Assembly: GCA_035772735.1 (NCBI GenBank)
Contig: JASDFA010000001.1
Coordinates: forward strand, 55,381,001-55,445,000
Length of the DNA: 64,000 nucleotides
Source: Datura wrightii
Lineage: Eukaryota; Streptophyta; Magnoliopsida; Solanales; Solanaceae
Reading direction: 5' to 3'
Every line of letters starts with the position of its first letter. Position 1 is the first letter of the stretch. The notes beneath the pieces were generated by a model. It was not told the DNA's origin. It saw only the letters and a list, made by a program, of their open reading frames with translations, and made no database searches. Shown here piece by piece: positions 44,983-57,423 of this stretch. The position numbers and the translations under genes were made by a program.

Positions 44983-46073
44983 TTTGAGTTGTAGCCGCTA
45001 CCAAACTGCTACTGATTTCTTTGTGCATTGCCCACAAAGTTAACAGAATCTAGGTTTGCTCCACAGCACTCAGCTGAATGCTCACTGCTACCACACACTT
45101 CACACCACATTTGCTGGACCTCATTTACTGAAGCTGAAGGCTGGTTCAAATTCATGTTGCTGAAGTGGTTGTTCAACTGATTCTGTAAGGCAGCTATCTG
45201 TGCAGCGATAGCTGTAAATCCATCCACTTCAAGCACTCCTGCTGCTTTCCTTGCTCCACCTCGAGATGAATCTGCATTCCATTCTGGATTGCCCTGTGAA
45301 ATTCGGTTGAGCAAAGTGTACAGCTCCTCATAAGTCTTTTCCAGCGCTTGCCCTCCAGCTGCTGAGTCTAACAAAATTTTACTATGGGGTTCCAAACCCT
45401 CAATAAATGTGTGTACCAACACCTCATTGGACTGATGATGATGAGGACAGTCCCGCAACATGGATTTAAATCTTTCCCAGGCTTGATATAAATTTTCTCC
45501 CTCCCTCTGTTTGAAACTTAGAATTTGACTTCTAAGTCTGGCTGTTTTACCAGAGGGAAAAAATCTTATCAAGAACTTTCATGCTAGATCATCCCACATT
45601 GATATAGAATTTGGTGGTTCAGCTTTTAACCACCTCTTGGCTTCACCAAGTAAGGAAAACGGAAATAGTGTGAGCCGAACATAATCAGGTGACACTCCAG
45701 CGAGTATATAAGTGTCACTTATCTCCAAAAAGTTCTAGAGATGTTGTTGTGGGTCTTCATGAGGGAGACCGGTAAATTGCCCGCTTGTGTGCAAAAGTTG
45801 CACCATATTCTGCTTTAATTCAAATCTCCCTCCAGGCTCTGGTTTGCGGATACTTGAATGTACATTGTTGGCATGTGGGATTGCCACCTCGCGAACCGGC
45901 CTTGCTGCTGCTTCGTCGGGCACTAACACTGCCCTCACAACCGGTGGATTTTGTTGCTCCATAATAGTCTGTCTGAGCAACTGCAGCTTCTTTTGTAGAG
46001 CTTCTCTGCGTTTACTATGAAATTCACGTTCAGGCTCTGTATAAGATTCCACCAGCTCCTTGTCCTTTGCCAG
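44983..46073 (-). pseudogene. gag: gag of element F
   Basis: The frame opens after an upstream TGA with ACA then CTG (46071-46073) followed by AKDKELVES; no ATG is nearby, as in D. Two TAG stops (after PQQHL near 45735, and after MWDDLA near 45580) interrupt an otherwise recognisable capsid region (KPEPGGRFELKQNMVQLL; WERFKSMLRDCPHHHQSNE). A knuckle with CX2CX4HX4C spacing (CEVCGSSEHSAECC) is near 45090. Both stops fit C to T or G to A change of CAG or TGG. Confidence 0.85.
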
Positions 46074-46190
46074 TGTTCACAGAAATCAAGTCTGCAAAAT
46101 ACAGGCTAAGACCAAGTTGTCAACACTTAAGAAAATAAAACAAAAATACAGTAAATTTACACTTAACACAATTTCACCAATTGCCTAGTC

Positions 46191-46208
46191 TCCCCGGAAA
46201 CGGCGCCA
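46191..46208 (-). other. Primer binding site, tRNA-Asp type (F)
   Basis: Minus strand TGGCGCCGTTTCCGGGGA, identical to that of D, 6 bp inside the LTR. The leader ends in TATTTTGCAG, a possible splice acceptor, before gag. Confidence 0.9.
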
Positions 46209-46214
46209 AAAACT

Positions 46215-47639
46215 TGTCCGGTGGTTTGCTATAGGGTTAAAAACCGACACGCAAGTGCACGTGGTCAAACAAGTAATAAAGTGGCTAAGTAAGCCAAGTA
46301 TCGAACCAAGGAGACTCTGGATAAGTAAAATTGCTTAAGTATACTATATTCTAGCTTACTTCTAATTATGCTGACAACAACGTAACCAAAAGTTAAATAA
46401 TTTTTGTTTATAAATTATTTACTAAAACTATTAACAAATATTTACTTTGTATTGAAACTATGGATATGAGCATGCCAAGGTTAAGAACAAGTAATGAACT
46501 TGATTATAATCATAATTTGGTTATTCTTCTCTTCTAGTTGCTAGCCAAGAACATTAGCCTAGAGATTAAAACTCTCGTATTTAATCTCACTTAAGAATCA
46601 TAAACCATCCGTCTACATTTCTGTGATCAAATGCAATTTATGACCTCACAATACAATTCCGGTTCCTAAATTGACTAATACGGCTTTCAAGTATATTTCT
46701 ATCAGGAAAGCACATCAAAACCCAATTTTCCCAAATCAAGTTAAGAACAATACCCTATTAATTCACAACTTTCCAATTTCGTGCTCTCTCGAGTGAAATC
46801 GTACTTTTTAGATGTACATTAATGTCGGCCACACATAAATGCAGTAGAAACAAGAATTAATAAAACAACATAGAAGAAGAAGATGAAAAACTATACAATT
46901 CAATAATCAAAATTCATCACCATTGTTCATAATCTCAGCAAGGAAGAGAATTAGCCACTCATTTGTGGATTAATCATCCTAAAACAAGTGTTAATCATAC
47001 AAACAATTGATTGAAAGAAGAAAGAAAGAGAGAAAAACCCTTAGCTTTTTCGTCCCTCAACTGCCTGTAACCCACGTCCTTGCTCCACCAAGTCTGAATT
47101 TATTAAAAATAAGCCTAAGTGTTCTATTTATACTAGTGGGAATTTTTCCCGGAATAACAAGCAACGTGTTACGGAGGCCAACGCGGAGCACTCCGTGACA
47201 CGGCGTGGAGGACGACCCTCACTGGAAATCCAGGGTCCGGGAATATAGCCTCAACGTGGCACGGCATGCAACGCGGAGGCTTGCCTCCGTGCCACGGAGC
47301 TGTCGCGAGGCTTCACTGGAAATTGCCAAATTAATTCATCCTCCATGCAGTGTGCCTCCGCGATGGTAGCGTGGCACGGCTCCATCACGGAGCCCCTTTA
47401 CATTGTGCATTCCAATGTCTTTTCCGTGCTCGCATCCAAGTCCAACTCCGATATTGTTCCAACATGCATTTTAGCTCCTCAAAATCATGTTTTACCTACA
47501 AAACAATGCTAATCATGTTGGTTAGTATAAATTCACATTTTATTACAAATTACATGAAAATGTATACACATTGCACAATAAACAAGACGAAAATGATACG
47601 TTTGAGTATCACTTGGGCATATAAATATGCCCAAGATAA
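46215..47639 (-). repeat. 5' LTR of element F
   Basis: 1,425 bp, collinear with 34782-36193. On the minus strand it starts TTATCTTGGGCATATT; the second base of TG is changed, and a 24-bp palindrome is retained that is collapsed in the 3' LTR. TATA box at 47125-47132. Confidence 0.95.
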
Positions 47640-48273
47640 CTCACTTGAGCCCTCTGATCAACCATTAACTCTGGGGCGTACTTTGACAGATGAGTGAATT
47701 CTAGGGTAGATTCCTGCATATCATCTTCCCCTATTTTAGATTCACGAAATCGGCTACCTTCAGTGCCGTCATCTCGCAAGGGAAGAACCGATCTAGGATT
47801 GTGACATGAAACTCATCCCAACTAATAGGGCCTGCTCCAACTGCCCTCTTATCCTTCCACTGTTTAAACCAAATGTGTGCGACCCCCTTCAACTGATATG
47901 AGGCCAAGTAGGAGCACTCCACTCCATTCATCCCTATGACCTGGGTGATCTTTCGAATCTCGTCAATAAACTCATGTGGATCGTTGTCCACCCTTGACCC
48001 AAGAAACTCTGGTGGATTCATCCTTAGGAAATCTCTGACTTTTGCTACTACCGCAATCCCATTCCATGGAACATGCCCTACTACCTACTAGTTGACCTGA
48101 GTGGTCAACGCCTGTGCTAGCATCTGAATAACTGGCCTGAATTTGGCATGGGCAACCGACTCCGGTGTATGGTGCTCATGGCCTGGTGGGGCTTGTTGGT
48201 GCCCGTCTCCATTTCCATCCTCGTGGCCATTCCCATTCCCATTTTTTTTGCCATTAACTCTATAGGGAGGCAT
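47640..48273 (-). pseudogene. gag: gag N-terminal part of element E
   Basis: Starts at ATG 48273 (MPPYRVNGKK), followed by an Asn/Gly/His-rich segment typical of this lineage. It then has a stop near 48088 and the capsid core 47731-48021 (NPPEFLGSRVDNDPHEFIDE; GVAHIWFKQWKDKRAVGAG). It joins 34781 once F is removed. Confidence 0.8.
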
Positions 48274-48466
48274 GATTTTGCAATCGCGAATAACACGAGT
48301 TAGAAGGATAGAGAGATATTTCACCGCACGACATATATCATGAAAGAAGGGAACATTTTCTAAACATCTCGTAGCCTCTTCGTCATTAGTGAGGCGTGCT
48401 TCACACCCATAAAAAAGACTGTACTAATGCGGCTTTCTGACACCCTAGGACACTTTACAACCTTTT

Positions 48467-48480
48467 GCCTCTAATACCAC
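48467..48480 (-). other. Primer binding site of E
   Basis: Minus strand GTGGTATTAGAGGC: the tRNA-Met complement with two changes. It is 3 bp inside the LTR edge at 48484. A leader of about 190 bp (48274-48466) precedes gag. Confidence 0.75.
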
Positions 48481-48483
48481 GTT

Positions 48484-50830
48484 TGTCATGACCCGAACAT
48501 AGGCCCGGATCAAGACATAGTACAAGGAGCCCCGAGAGACTCCAAGTTGGCCCATGGCATGAACATACGTCTGACTCAATCAATAAAAGCGGAAGATCGA
48601 CATAATAACCATTGAGTAGGTCTAAACACAACATAACATTTAAAATACTTACACGAATCTGAAGATGATTATACACAATGTCCGAAAAGCCTCTAATTCT
48701 AATGAGTTGATAGGACAAGACTCCAATTAACTCTCTAAGTCTAAAACTGAAAATACAAGGATAACTGATAACGAATGGTCCTCAGGAGATGAGGACTCAC
48801 CACTGAAGCTGGATACTAACTCCAAAAATTTGCTAATGACGGAGTTGAGTCTGAAGATTGGAGCATGTATCATAAAACGCCACAGCATAGAGTATGCGGT
48901 CAATACATGAAATGTACCGAGTACACAAGGTAAGTAAAATCACTTAAATAAGTAAAATCATTTAAAACATGCATAATATAAAACATATTCAAGATAAGAA
49001 TATGAGAGTAGGACTTGCATGCTATCTTCTAAAATTGTGATCTAAACATAACAGAACATCATAATTGAATTAAATGACCCAAAGCTGAAATCTGATAATC
49101 GTAAGTAAAATTGAACATTGGGTCAAACCTTTTTTAGCACACACATATATATATATATATATATATCATGAATGATAAACATGCATAACTGAAATCATGA
49201 GGAATACGAGGAGACTCTTCGTATAACCACATTACCACGATAGAGCTTACGTGGTCCCGACTATCACACTCAAGTGGGCAGGGCCATCTAAAGCCTTGCC
49301 AGGCTTAAAGATGCTACCATGATATCGATATAAAGATGGAGGCCCCTTGGGGAAAGAGAAAGATCACAAAGGAGGTTCCAAATAATCTGATCATACCTAC
49401 GTTGGCACGTAGTTCGGTGGCATAGGGTTGTCTGAACCTTAGCCTACTCGGTGCGAGACACTACCCCCACAAACATTCATATGCTCTCCATCATTTTTCA
49501 ATGAAGCTGCCATCATTCAGTGATGAAGCTGAATAATCATATACATATAAAATATGAAATCATATATGAGGAGCCTTGGCTCAAACCATACCACAAGCTG
49601 AACAAAATTGGGAGTCTTGACTCCCAAACAATGTGGAAAGCTAATTCGTGAAATCATATATCATACTTGAACATATAGGCTTGCCCAATACTTAACATTC
49701 TTTAAATTATGTGATTCACTTGAAAACATGATCATAGATATGGGTAACTTGAAACCATGTTTTTCATCATAATTATCTCATCATACTTGAACATCCATCA
49801 TATATCTCAACTTTCATGAACTCTCATAGATGGGCGTTATAATTTATAAAACTTGAAAAAATGATTTATAATTGAAAACATTGTAAGACTTTCCCATGAA
49901 TCGTAATTAAATAATAGAAACATACGTAGATAATACACATGTAGAAATTTAGGAAACTCATGCATTAGGTTAAAACCCCATAGGATCAACATATAGATTT
50001 TCATGATTTAGAGAGGTATTTTGGAATGGGTGTGAACAAATTCACCCATTCATAACCCTACATACCTAAGAGGATCTGATTCAACAACTTCTCTGATTGC
50101 CCAAGGAAGAATTGAGAAGAATTTTGAAGGAATTAAGCTTGATCACCTCTCTATCTTACTATGTTTGCATGCATGAATAGGAATAGCTTAGAATGAACTT
50201 ACCCCTCATAAAACACATTATTCATAGCTTAGAATGACGTAGTTTAGGCCTTAGGATCATAGGAATTATGGAAAAGCACTTACTAAATTTGCAGAGAAAA
50301 ACAGATTGCCAGTCCCAACGAGGGACTGGATGAGTTGTTACCACTGGGCACGAGTCGTCTTCTCCTATCATCGAGTGCACTTCATATTTTCCTCAAGGGT
50401 TCCCCGCAAGGGACCTGACTGCTCGTCACTGGTGACCACGACTCATGGTCACCTCTCGTTAACTCTAATGCCAAAAACATTTAATCCTTAACCAATAGCT
50501 GACCACGACTCACCTAATGAATCATGGCATTTGACCACAACTCGTGGTGTCCAGTCATGGAGTACACTGCCAATTCATCCTTCTTCCTTCAACTGCCCTT
50601 GACCATGGGTGACCTAACGGCTCGTGGGGTTGACCATGACTCATGGTCACACCCGTGGTCACCCTACTTTGAAATTTCCAGGCAATTTAACACTCCTCAC
50701 TACGAGTCACTTAATGAATTGTAGTCAACTTGATGGGTCACAAGATGACTCATTCTGTGACCTGGTGCAAACAATCCTGTTTTCACCGTTTCAACTCCGG
50801 GTTTGATCTTAGTGCTTTCGAGGTATTATA
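48484..50830 (-). repeat. 5' LTR of element E
   Basis: 2,347 bp. On the minus strand it starts TATAATACCTCGAAAG (TG to TA change) and ends CGGGTCATGACA. U3 contains a perfect 19-bp palindrome, TGACCATGACTCATGGTCA (50631-50649), and further gain-or-loss variants of it. Confidence 0.85.
49145..49166. repeat. (AT)11 microsatellite
   Basis: Eleven uninterrupted AT units inside the E LTR, flanked by ACAC. Confidence 0.95.
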
Positions 50831-53220
50831 GTGCCTCTATTCGAAATAATGGACAAAGTGAGCCGTGCAACCTAACAAACTCTCAAATGTATAGTCTAGC
50901 ATAATCCTCTGCTAAATCTATAGTCTTAGCAGGTTGGAAATGTACTACCTTAGTCATCCGGTCTACAACCACCCAAATCAAATCATGTTCTTGGTGCATA
51001 TGAGGTAGACTTGTAATGAAGTCCTTGTTTATGTTTTCCCAATTTCAAGTTGGGATGCTGATATATTGAGCCATACCTCCTGTTCTCTGGGGTTCAACCT
51101 TCATCTGCTAGCAATTTAGACCCTTAGTCACAAATTCTACACTGTTCTTTTTCATGTTATTCCACCAATAGACTTCCCGTAGATTATGGTACATCTTAGT
51201 GTCACCTCGATGGATAGATTACTGAGAGCGGTGAGCTTTTATTAATATTTGCTGCCTCAAATCATCTAGTCTAGAACGCACAACCTACCTTAATAATGGA
51301 GCATGCCATCGCTCTCTTTGGAGAATACTTCCACCTCCTTCTTGAGAAATACTTCCTTCAACTTAAGAAATATTGGATCATCATCTTTCCTTGCATTCAC
51401 CTCCACCTCAAGGGAGGACTCTGAACCATTTTGGACTAGAACTCCACCTTCTACTGAATCAACTAAGCGAATTCCTAACTGAGCCAGCTTATGAACATCT
51501 CCAACCAATTCCTTCTTCTCATCCTAAATATGAGCAACACTATCCATTTTCGATCTACTAAGGTCATTTGCCACTACATTGGCTTTACCAAGGTGATACA
51601 AAATATTCATGTTGTAGAATTTAAATAACTCCAACCACAGCCTCTGATGAACATTTAGGTCCTTCTAACTGAACACATTGTAGGCTATTGTGGTTAGTAA
51701 AGACATTTTCATGCACCCCATGTAGGTAGTGCCTCAAAATCATCAAGGCAAATACTACCACTTCCAGCTCAAGATCATGAGTCGGGTAGCTCTTCTCATG
51801 AGCTTCGAGTTGTCTCAAAGCATAATCTAAAACCTTTCCATGTTGCATCAACATTCAACCAAGGCTAATTCTGGAGGCGTTGTGATAAATCACAAACTCA
51901 TTTAAACCTTTTAGTAGAGTCAAAACTGGACCAGTAGTGAGTCAAGTCTTCAACTCCTGAAAATTGTTCTCCCAAGAATCAAACAACTGGAACTTGACTT
52001 TCTTCTAAGTCAACCTATCATAGGATAGCTAATAGACGAGAATCCTTCCACAAATTTTTTGTAACAACCGGCTCGGCTCAAGAAACTTCTAATGTGTAAT
52101 AGGGGGATGAGTCCTGGCTAGTTCTTGACTTCTTCATTGTTTTGAGGATCCACCTGAAAACCCTCACTGGGAATGACATGACCAAAGTTTGTTACTGATT
52201 TCAACTAGAAATCACACTTGCCAAACTTAACGAATAACTGGCAGTCCCTAAGAGTCTACTAGACTATCCTCAAATGAACTACATGTTCATCATCACTTCT
52301 GGAGTAGACAAGGATGTCATCTATAAAGATAATGATGAACATGTCCAAGTACTATTTGAACAACCTATTCATAGTGTCGATAAAACCTACAGGAGCTATC
52401 ATTAGTAAAAAATACATAACAATAAATTCATAGAGATTATACCAAGTTCTGAAGGTTGTATTTGAAATATCACATTCTTTGACTATAAGGTGATGATAGC
52501 CTGATCTGAAGTCTATCTTTGAAAAGCAGCTACCACCCTGGAGATGGTTGAACATGTTATCAATCCGTGGATACTTATTCTTAACTGTGACTTTGTTCAA
52601 CTGATGGCAATCGATGCACATTCCATGTTTACCATCCTTATTTCACACGGATAAAACTAGGGCACCCTATAGAGATATACTGGGTCTTATGAAGTCTTTC
52701 TATAAAAGGTCTTTCAGCTGTTCCTTCAACTCCTTAAGCTAAGCTAGAGCCATTATATAAGAGGGGATTGAGATAGGATGGGTATTTGCAAGAAGTTCGA
52801 TGCCGAAGTCGATTTCCTACTTGGGAGAAACTCTGGGAAGATTCATGGGAAATACATATGGGAACTCATTTATGACCGGAACTAAATGATGATTTGGGCT
52901 TTTAGAACTAGAATCCCTAATCCAAACTAGATGACAGATATAACCCTTAGAAATCATTTTCCTAGCCTTTAGGTAAGAGATGGACCAACTCTTAAGCACT
53001 GAAGTACTACCCTTCCACTCTAGGACTGGGTCGTTAGGAAATTGAAACATAATGACTCTGGTTCTCAAGTTGACTAAGGCATAGTAAGAGTGCAACCAGT
53101 CCATGCCAAAAGTGATGTCTAAATCAACCATATCTAACTCTACAATATAAATGGCGGTGACTTTATGTAAAAATGTAATCGGGCAGTTACTATATACCTG
53201 ACTTGAAAAAGCTGACTCGC
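50831..53220 (-). pseudogene. pol: pol of element H (protease end, RT, RNase H, integrase start)
   Basis: Visible blocks: integrase up to the ISDRGA position (50831-51290), linker (51290-51508), RNase H HDLELEVVVFAL (51621-51854), the RT FIDDIL box near 52320, RT N-terminal part 52352-52621 (CFSKIDFRSGYHH), and the protease block DITFGMDWLHSYY (52817-53131). Stops and frameshifts separate nearly all of them, more than in C or E, which agrees with H being the oldest layer. Confidence 0.8.
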
Positions 53221-55887
53221 TGTCACGACTCGAGTCTACACCCTGGCTATAACATGGGACCTAAAACCAAAAATGACACCAAGATAACCCATGGCACAGG
53301 ATAATGCTAACATAACACCAACTAATAGAACATAACTGAGTGAAACCTTAACTAAAACATAACTAATAAAAAGGAAAGGTTAAAAATTTTATAACAACCC
53401 TAAGTCATAAGCTAAATCTAGTACTACATTATTTGAAAGCCTCTACAAGTCTAATGAGTTCTCGGGAAAAGTCCCAGCTGACCCTAAAATTTGAAAACTA
53501 GAAATAAACTGAAATAAAGAAAACATAACTCCCGTCCTCAAAAGATGAGGACTCACCACGAATTGTTGATAGAGTCTGGAGCGTGTCTAACTGTGGGACT
53601 GAGTCTGAATGCCTGGATCTATATCATAAAATGATATAGAACATAATGTATGCGGTCAGTACTTGGATTGTACTAATTATAAGGGAAATGTAACTGAAGC
53701 TAGGGACATGTTAGTATGCTGAAAAATATTGATCTGAATACATAATTGAGGTGAAGTACAATGACCCTATATGAGATACATTATTACAGATATGATATGC
53801 ACGTTTGAAAAAATTAAATGAAATATAAGTAAATCTAGTTTTTGAGTCATGTACATCTACTGAAGACTGAATCTGAAATTATAAATTGAAAATTATAACT
53901 GAAATAACTCTCCTAAAACTGAAACTGAACTGTACTGTGGGAGAGACTATTAACCGACAAACTCTAATGTAAGCCTCATGGACCTCGACCTGCATATCCA
54001 GTTGGAAGGGTGTTCATAGCTTACTAAGGGTTAGAACTCTAACTGGCGTGATATAATCATGAATTCAGGGAGACAATCTCTAATAACGATGACCCCTGCA
54101 TGCACCCATTGAAGCAAGGGAGAAACTCTCAAATAATGAGGATACCATATTCCTCGAGCTAAGGGAAACCTTCTCTACTATTGAGAATCCCTTATCCTAT
54201 GGTGGCATGTATTTTTGAGACATAGGTATGCTATAACCCTTGCTTACTCGGTGCTAAGTACTACTCCCAACTGAACATAAAGATACACATAACGTGATAA
54301 TCTGATGTTGATGTCCTAAGACTAGTCGGAACCACTTAATCTAGCAAGTGTCCCGACAAACTAAAGGACCATGACATACTGATACTGAGGGCTCATAACT
54401 GATGTTCTAATACTAGTCAGGGGTACTTTCTACTAGCAAGAGACCTGAGAGTCTAAATAAACATATACATGTTGATCATACTGAATTCATGAGAGTCTAG
54501 TTAGGCAACTTTCTACTAGTAAAAGGCTTGATACTTTATAGAAACATAAAAATGCTAATCATACTAAATTTATGGAAATCATAAACTCAAATCATCGCTA
54601 AATCATATGTACTAAAATCATGGTAAAGTCATATATATTTCAAGAGGGCCATATTCTCGAAAATAGTGCTAAATCATGGTTGAGTCTTAGAAATCATGCT
54701 AAAATCATATCATGGACATAAATCATGGATTAGGGAGGGGGAACAATGAACATTCGTAGATATTTATTATAAGAGCCTTGAAATCATGAATATAATATGT
54801 TATTCATCATGAAAACCTTGGAAACACAAAAGACATGGGAGAATTCGTGCATAGAACCAAAACCCTAAGACTTGCTTTTCTAGGGAATAAAAGTAGCTAG
54901 GGTTTTAAATATAAATTGGAACACAAGGATGAAAAAAGGTCCTTGTTTAAGTCCAACATACTTGGCTTGATGAAACCCCCCACTAGCACTTGAATCTTGA
55001 AGCTGTTGGAGAGGTACCCTAGGTGTTCATGAGCCATTAGAGGAATGGAGAAGAAGAACTTATGGATGATTTGAGGAGGAATGAGGGATTAGGCTAGGAA
55101 ACCCCCTTTAATTTTACCCATAGGAGTTAGAAGCATACAGTATTACTAAAACACCCCTGGAGATTCACTTTAAAAACCTACCCATCAGTACCGACGACCT
55201 ACACAATGAGTCATTTTCTTCCATAATAACTCGTTGGATCCATCCGTTCCATCTGGAGAAAATTTATGGTTTTCTAATTCTCCAACCAACGACCAAATAG
55301 GATGACCTGTCACCACATACAACGAGTCGTCCTATGACACGTAGTTAGTGGATCATCCTTGCACCTCCTTTGAGTTTCTTCCAACAGGTAATCACCACAA
55401 GTTGTCACTCGTCACAATGAGTTGTTACATCCTCACGTTGCTACTGGGATAAAATTCTCTAAACTCTACAAAACGAGTGTTGTAAGAGGTGTTCATGGGG
55501 TAGCACAAGTCATCCTCTGACTCGTGCTCACTGGGACCCTTTTCGTATAATCTTTTAGCTTGTCTACCATGACTCTCACTATGATCTGTTACAAGTAACC
55601 ATGAGTCGTTACTTGACTCGTGGTCTTGGCAAGAACTTGACCATTTAATGAACTGTTGCTCATGACAGGGGACATCACAACTAATCACATCACCCCATGA
55701 GACGTGACGTGAGTCGTTACATTTGGGCCTTGAAAAATTCCACTGATTGCTTGCCACGAGTCTTACCATGACTCATTATATCATCTAAAAAGTCACACCA
55801 CAACTTATTCTGAGTCAAAAATTTTCACTTTTCGGCTGGTTCTTTCTTTAATTTTGGGGTCTGATCTTAGGAACTTTTAGGGTGTTA
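53221..55887 (-). repeat. Solo LTR I in the protease of H
   Basis: 2,667 bp, TGTCACGACTCG to GGGTGTTA, with imperfect target duplications CTCGC (53216-53220) and CTCTC (55888-55892). No internal region is present and the H protease reads through when it is removed. The ends resemble the LTRs of H and J, so it belongs to that subfamily. Solo LTRs arise by recombination between the two LTRs of one element. Confidence 0.8.
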
Positions 55888-57246
55888 CTCTCACCAATAG
55901 GAGTAAATACTAGAAAAGGTTCTATGAGGATTTCTGGACTAATATCAAACTGAACTGCAATGTAAGGAGTCACAAAGGAATGTTTACTTCATGGATCTAG
56001 TAAAGCATAAACATAATTCTATAGGATGCGTAATGTACCAGTAACTACATCAGGTGAGTTCTCCTGTTCTTATCAAGAAGATAAAGCATAGAAGTAGTTC
56101 TGGCACTGACCACCACCTATGCCAGAAGTAGTATCCTACTGAGTTGGGTGACATGAAGGGGCTACCGATGTAGTGGATTGAGTCTTCCCACATCCTGCTG
56201 AGGGGCAGTCCTTCAACATATGGCCCAATTTTCCACAGCCAAAACAACTCTCCTCGCCAAGACGACACTCCCCAGGGTGGTTCTTAACACAATTAGAACA
56301 TGTTAGGAAAGTGCGACTGTTCGAGACATGATTCTGAGATTGAGATCCTAATGATCTACCCTTCCGATTAGTACGATGTCTGGCGGAAGGAGTACTAGCT
56401 GAAGAGGGTGCTGAAGATCTCTACTTATGCTATGAGCAATTACCATCGCTCAATCTCTACTTTGACGATTAAATATGTCCCATTCTAGCCCACTTACTCT
56501 CCCTCTCCTTTTCTTTAAGTTTTCCTCCTCAATTTACTGGGCATGGATCATAAGCCTGGAAATGTCCATACTACTAATGAGCATGGCGGTCCTACACTCC
56601 TTGACCATGAGGTCTGAAACTCTTGATTCGAACTTGTTCATCCAAGCCTTACGTTCAGCTACCATCTCTGGAGCATATTTCTGGACAGTTGAGTGAACTT
56701 TAGGGTGTATTCCTGAATGGTCATAATGTTCTGCTTTAGATTGACGAACTCCTCTACCTTTGCTTCCCTTAGCTTAAGAGAAAAGAATCTATTGAGAAAC
56801 ACTGCTACAAATTCATCCCACTTTATTGGGCCTTCACCAACGCGCCTTCCCTCTTTCCATTGTCTATACCATATCTGTGCTGCTCCCTTCATCTGGTAGA
56901 TGGCTAAATCTATATTTTCAACTAAAGTAACACCCATAATCTGGGAGATCTTCTAGATCTCATCAATAAAGTTGTGTGGGTCTTTATCTACTTTAGACAC
57001 ATGGAAATCTAGAGGGTTCATCTAAGTGAAGTTTTGAACTCTAGCAGTAGCTGCATTCCTATTCTAGTTAACTGGTGCAACAACTTGCTGATTAACCTAG
57101 TTGGTCATAGCTTGGGCAGGAAGCTAAAACGCAGCCTTGAACTCAACATGAGTCACTTGCTCATTTAGAGAGTCTGCTGGAACTGGTGGGGATTGCTGAT
57201 TTCTATACTAATTCCTCCTTCCATTAGCTCTTTTAGGAGACATCAT
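55888..57246 (-). pseudogene. gag: gag and protease start of element H
   Basis: Starts at ATG 57246 or 57243 (MSPKRANGRRN) with TAG soon after. The capsid core is at 56659-56937 (MKGAAQIWYRQWKEGRRVG; FSLKLREAKVEEFVNLKQ). Two zinc knuckles near 56195-56305 read CSNCVKNHPGEC and CFGCGKLGHMLKDC; the second is a complete CX2CX4HX4C, the best preserved among the chromoviruses here. The protease N-terminal part follows to 55888. Confidence 0.8.
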
Positions 57247-57406
57247 ATGTAAGTGTGTACAGCATGATAACAATCATGAAAGAAAAGGCAAATTGCCTTA
57301 AAAAAGGTCTTGTAGGTCCCTCGTCATAAGTGTGACGCACTTCAGACCCATGAAGAAGGCTCTACTTAACGCGACTTTCAGACACCCTGGGACTTTCAAA
57401 GCTTGA

Positions 57407-57420
57407 GGCTCTGATACCAA
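57407..57420 (-). other. Primer binding site, tRNA-Met type (H)
   Basis: Minus strand TTGGTATCAGAGCC, a perfect match to the usual site, 3 bp inside the LTR edge. Confidence 0.9.
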
Positions 57421-57423
57421 GTT

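Larger units (their letters stand above)
34782..47639 (-). mobile_element. Athila-type element F, nearly complete
   Basis: 12,858 bp. LTR edges TGTCCGG (34782) and GCCCAAGATAA (47639), flanked by CTCAT (34777-34781) and CTCAC (47640-47644), one mismatch. Order on the minus strand: 5' LTR, tRNA-Asp primer site, gag, protease, RT, RNase H, integrase, hairpins, spacer with U3-like module, ORF3, 3' non-coding region, polypurine tract, 3' LTR. By eye the LTRs differ by about 30 substitutions and a few small indels in 1.4 kb, so F is fairly young. Confidence 0.95.
5757..50830 (-). mobile_element. Chromovirus E (Tekay/Del-like), split by C and F
   Basis: E survives as three blocks: 5757-7731 (integrase, RNase H, RT), 33735-34781 (protease, gag end) and 47640-50830 (gag start, primer site, 5' LTR). 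Reading across the gaps restores collinearity: C entered at the protease/RT junction and F entered gag. E itself sits in the integrase of H; the right flank is GTGCC (50831-50835). Its 3' third, with the 3' LTR, is missing at 5757, so no left TSD exists. Confidence 0.85.

Noticed and set aside
49145..49166. Satellite or centromere repeat
   Set aside because: Only a simple (AT)11 run; no tandem satellite monomer is present in the window.
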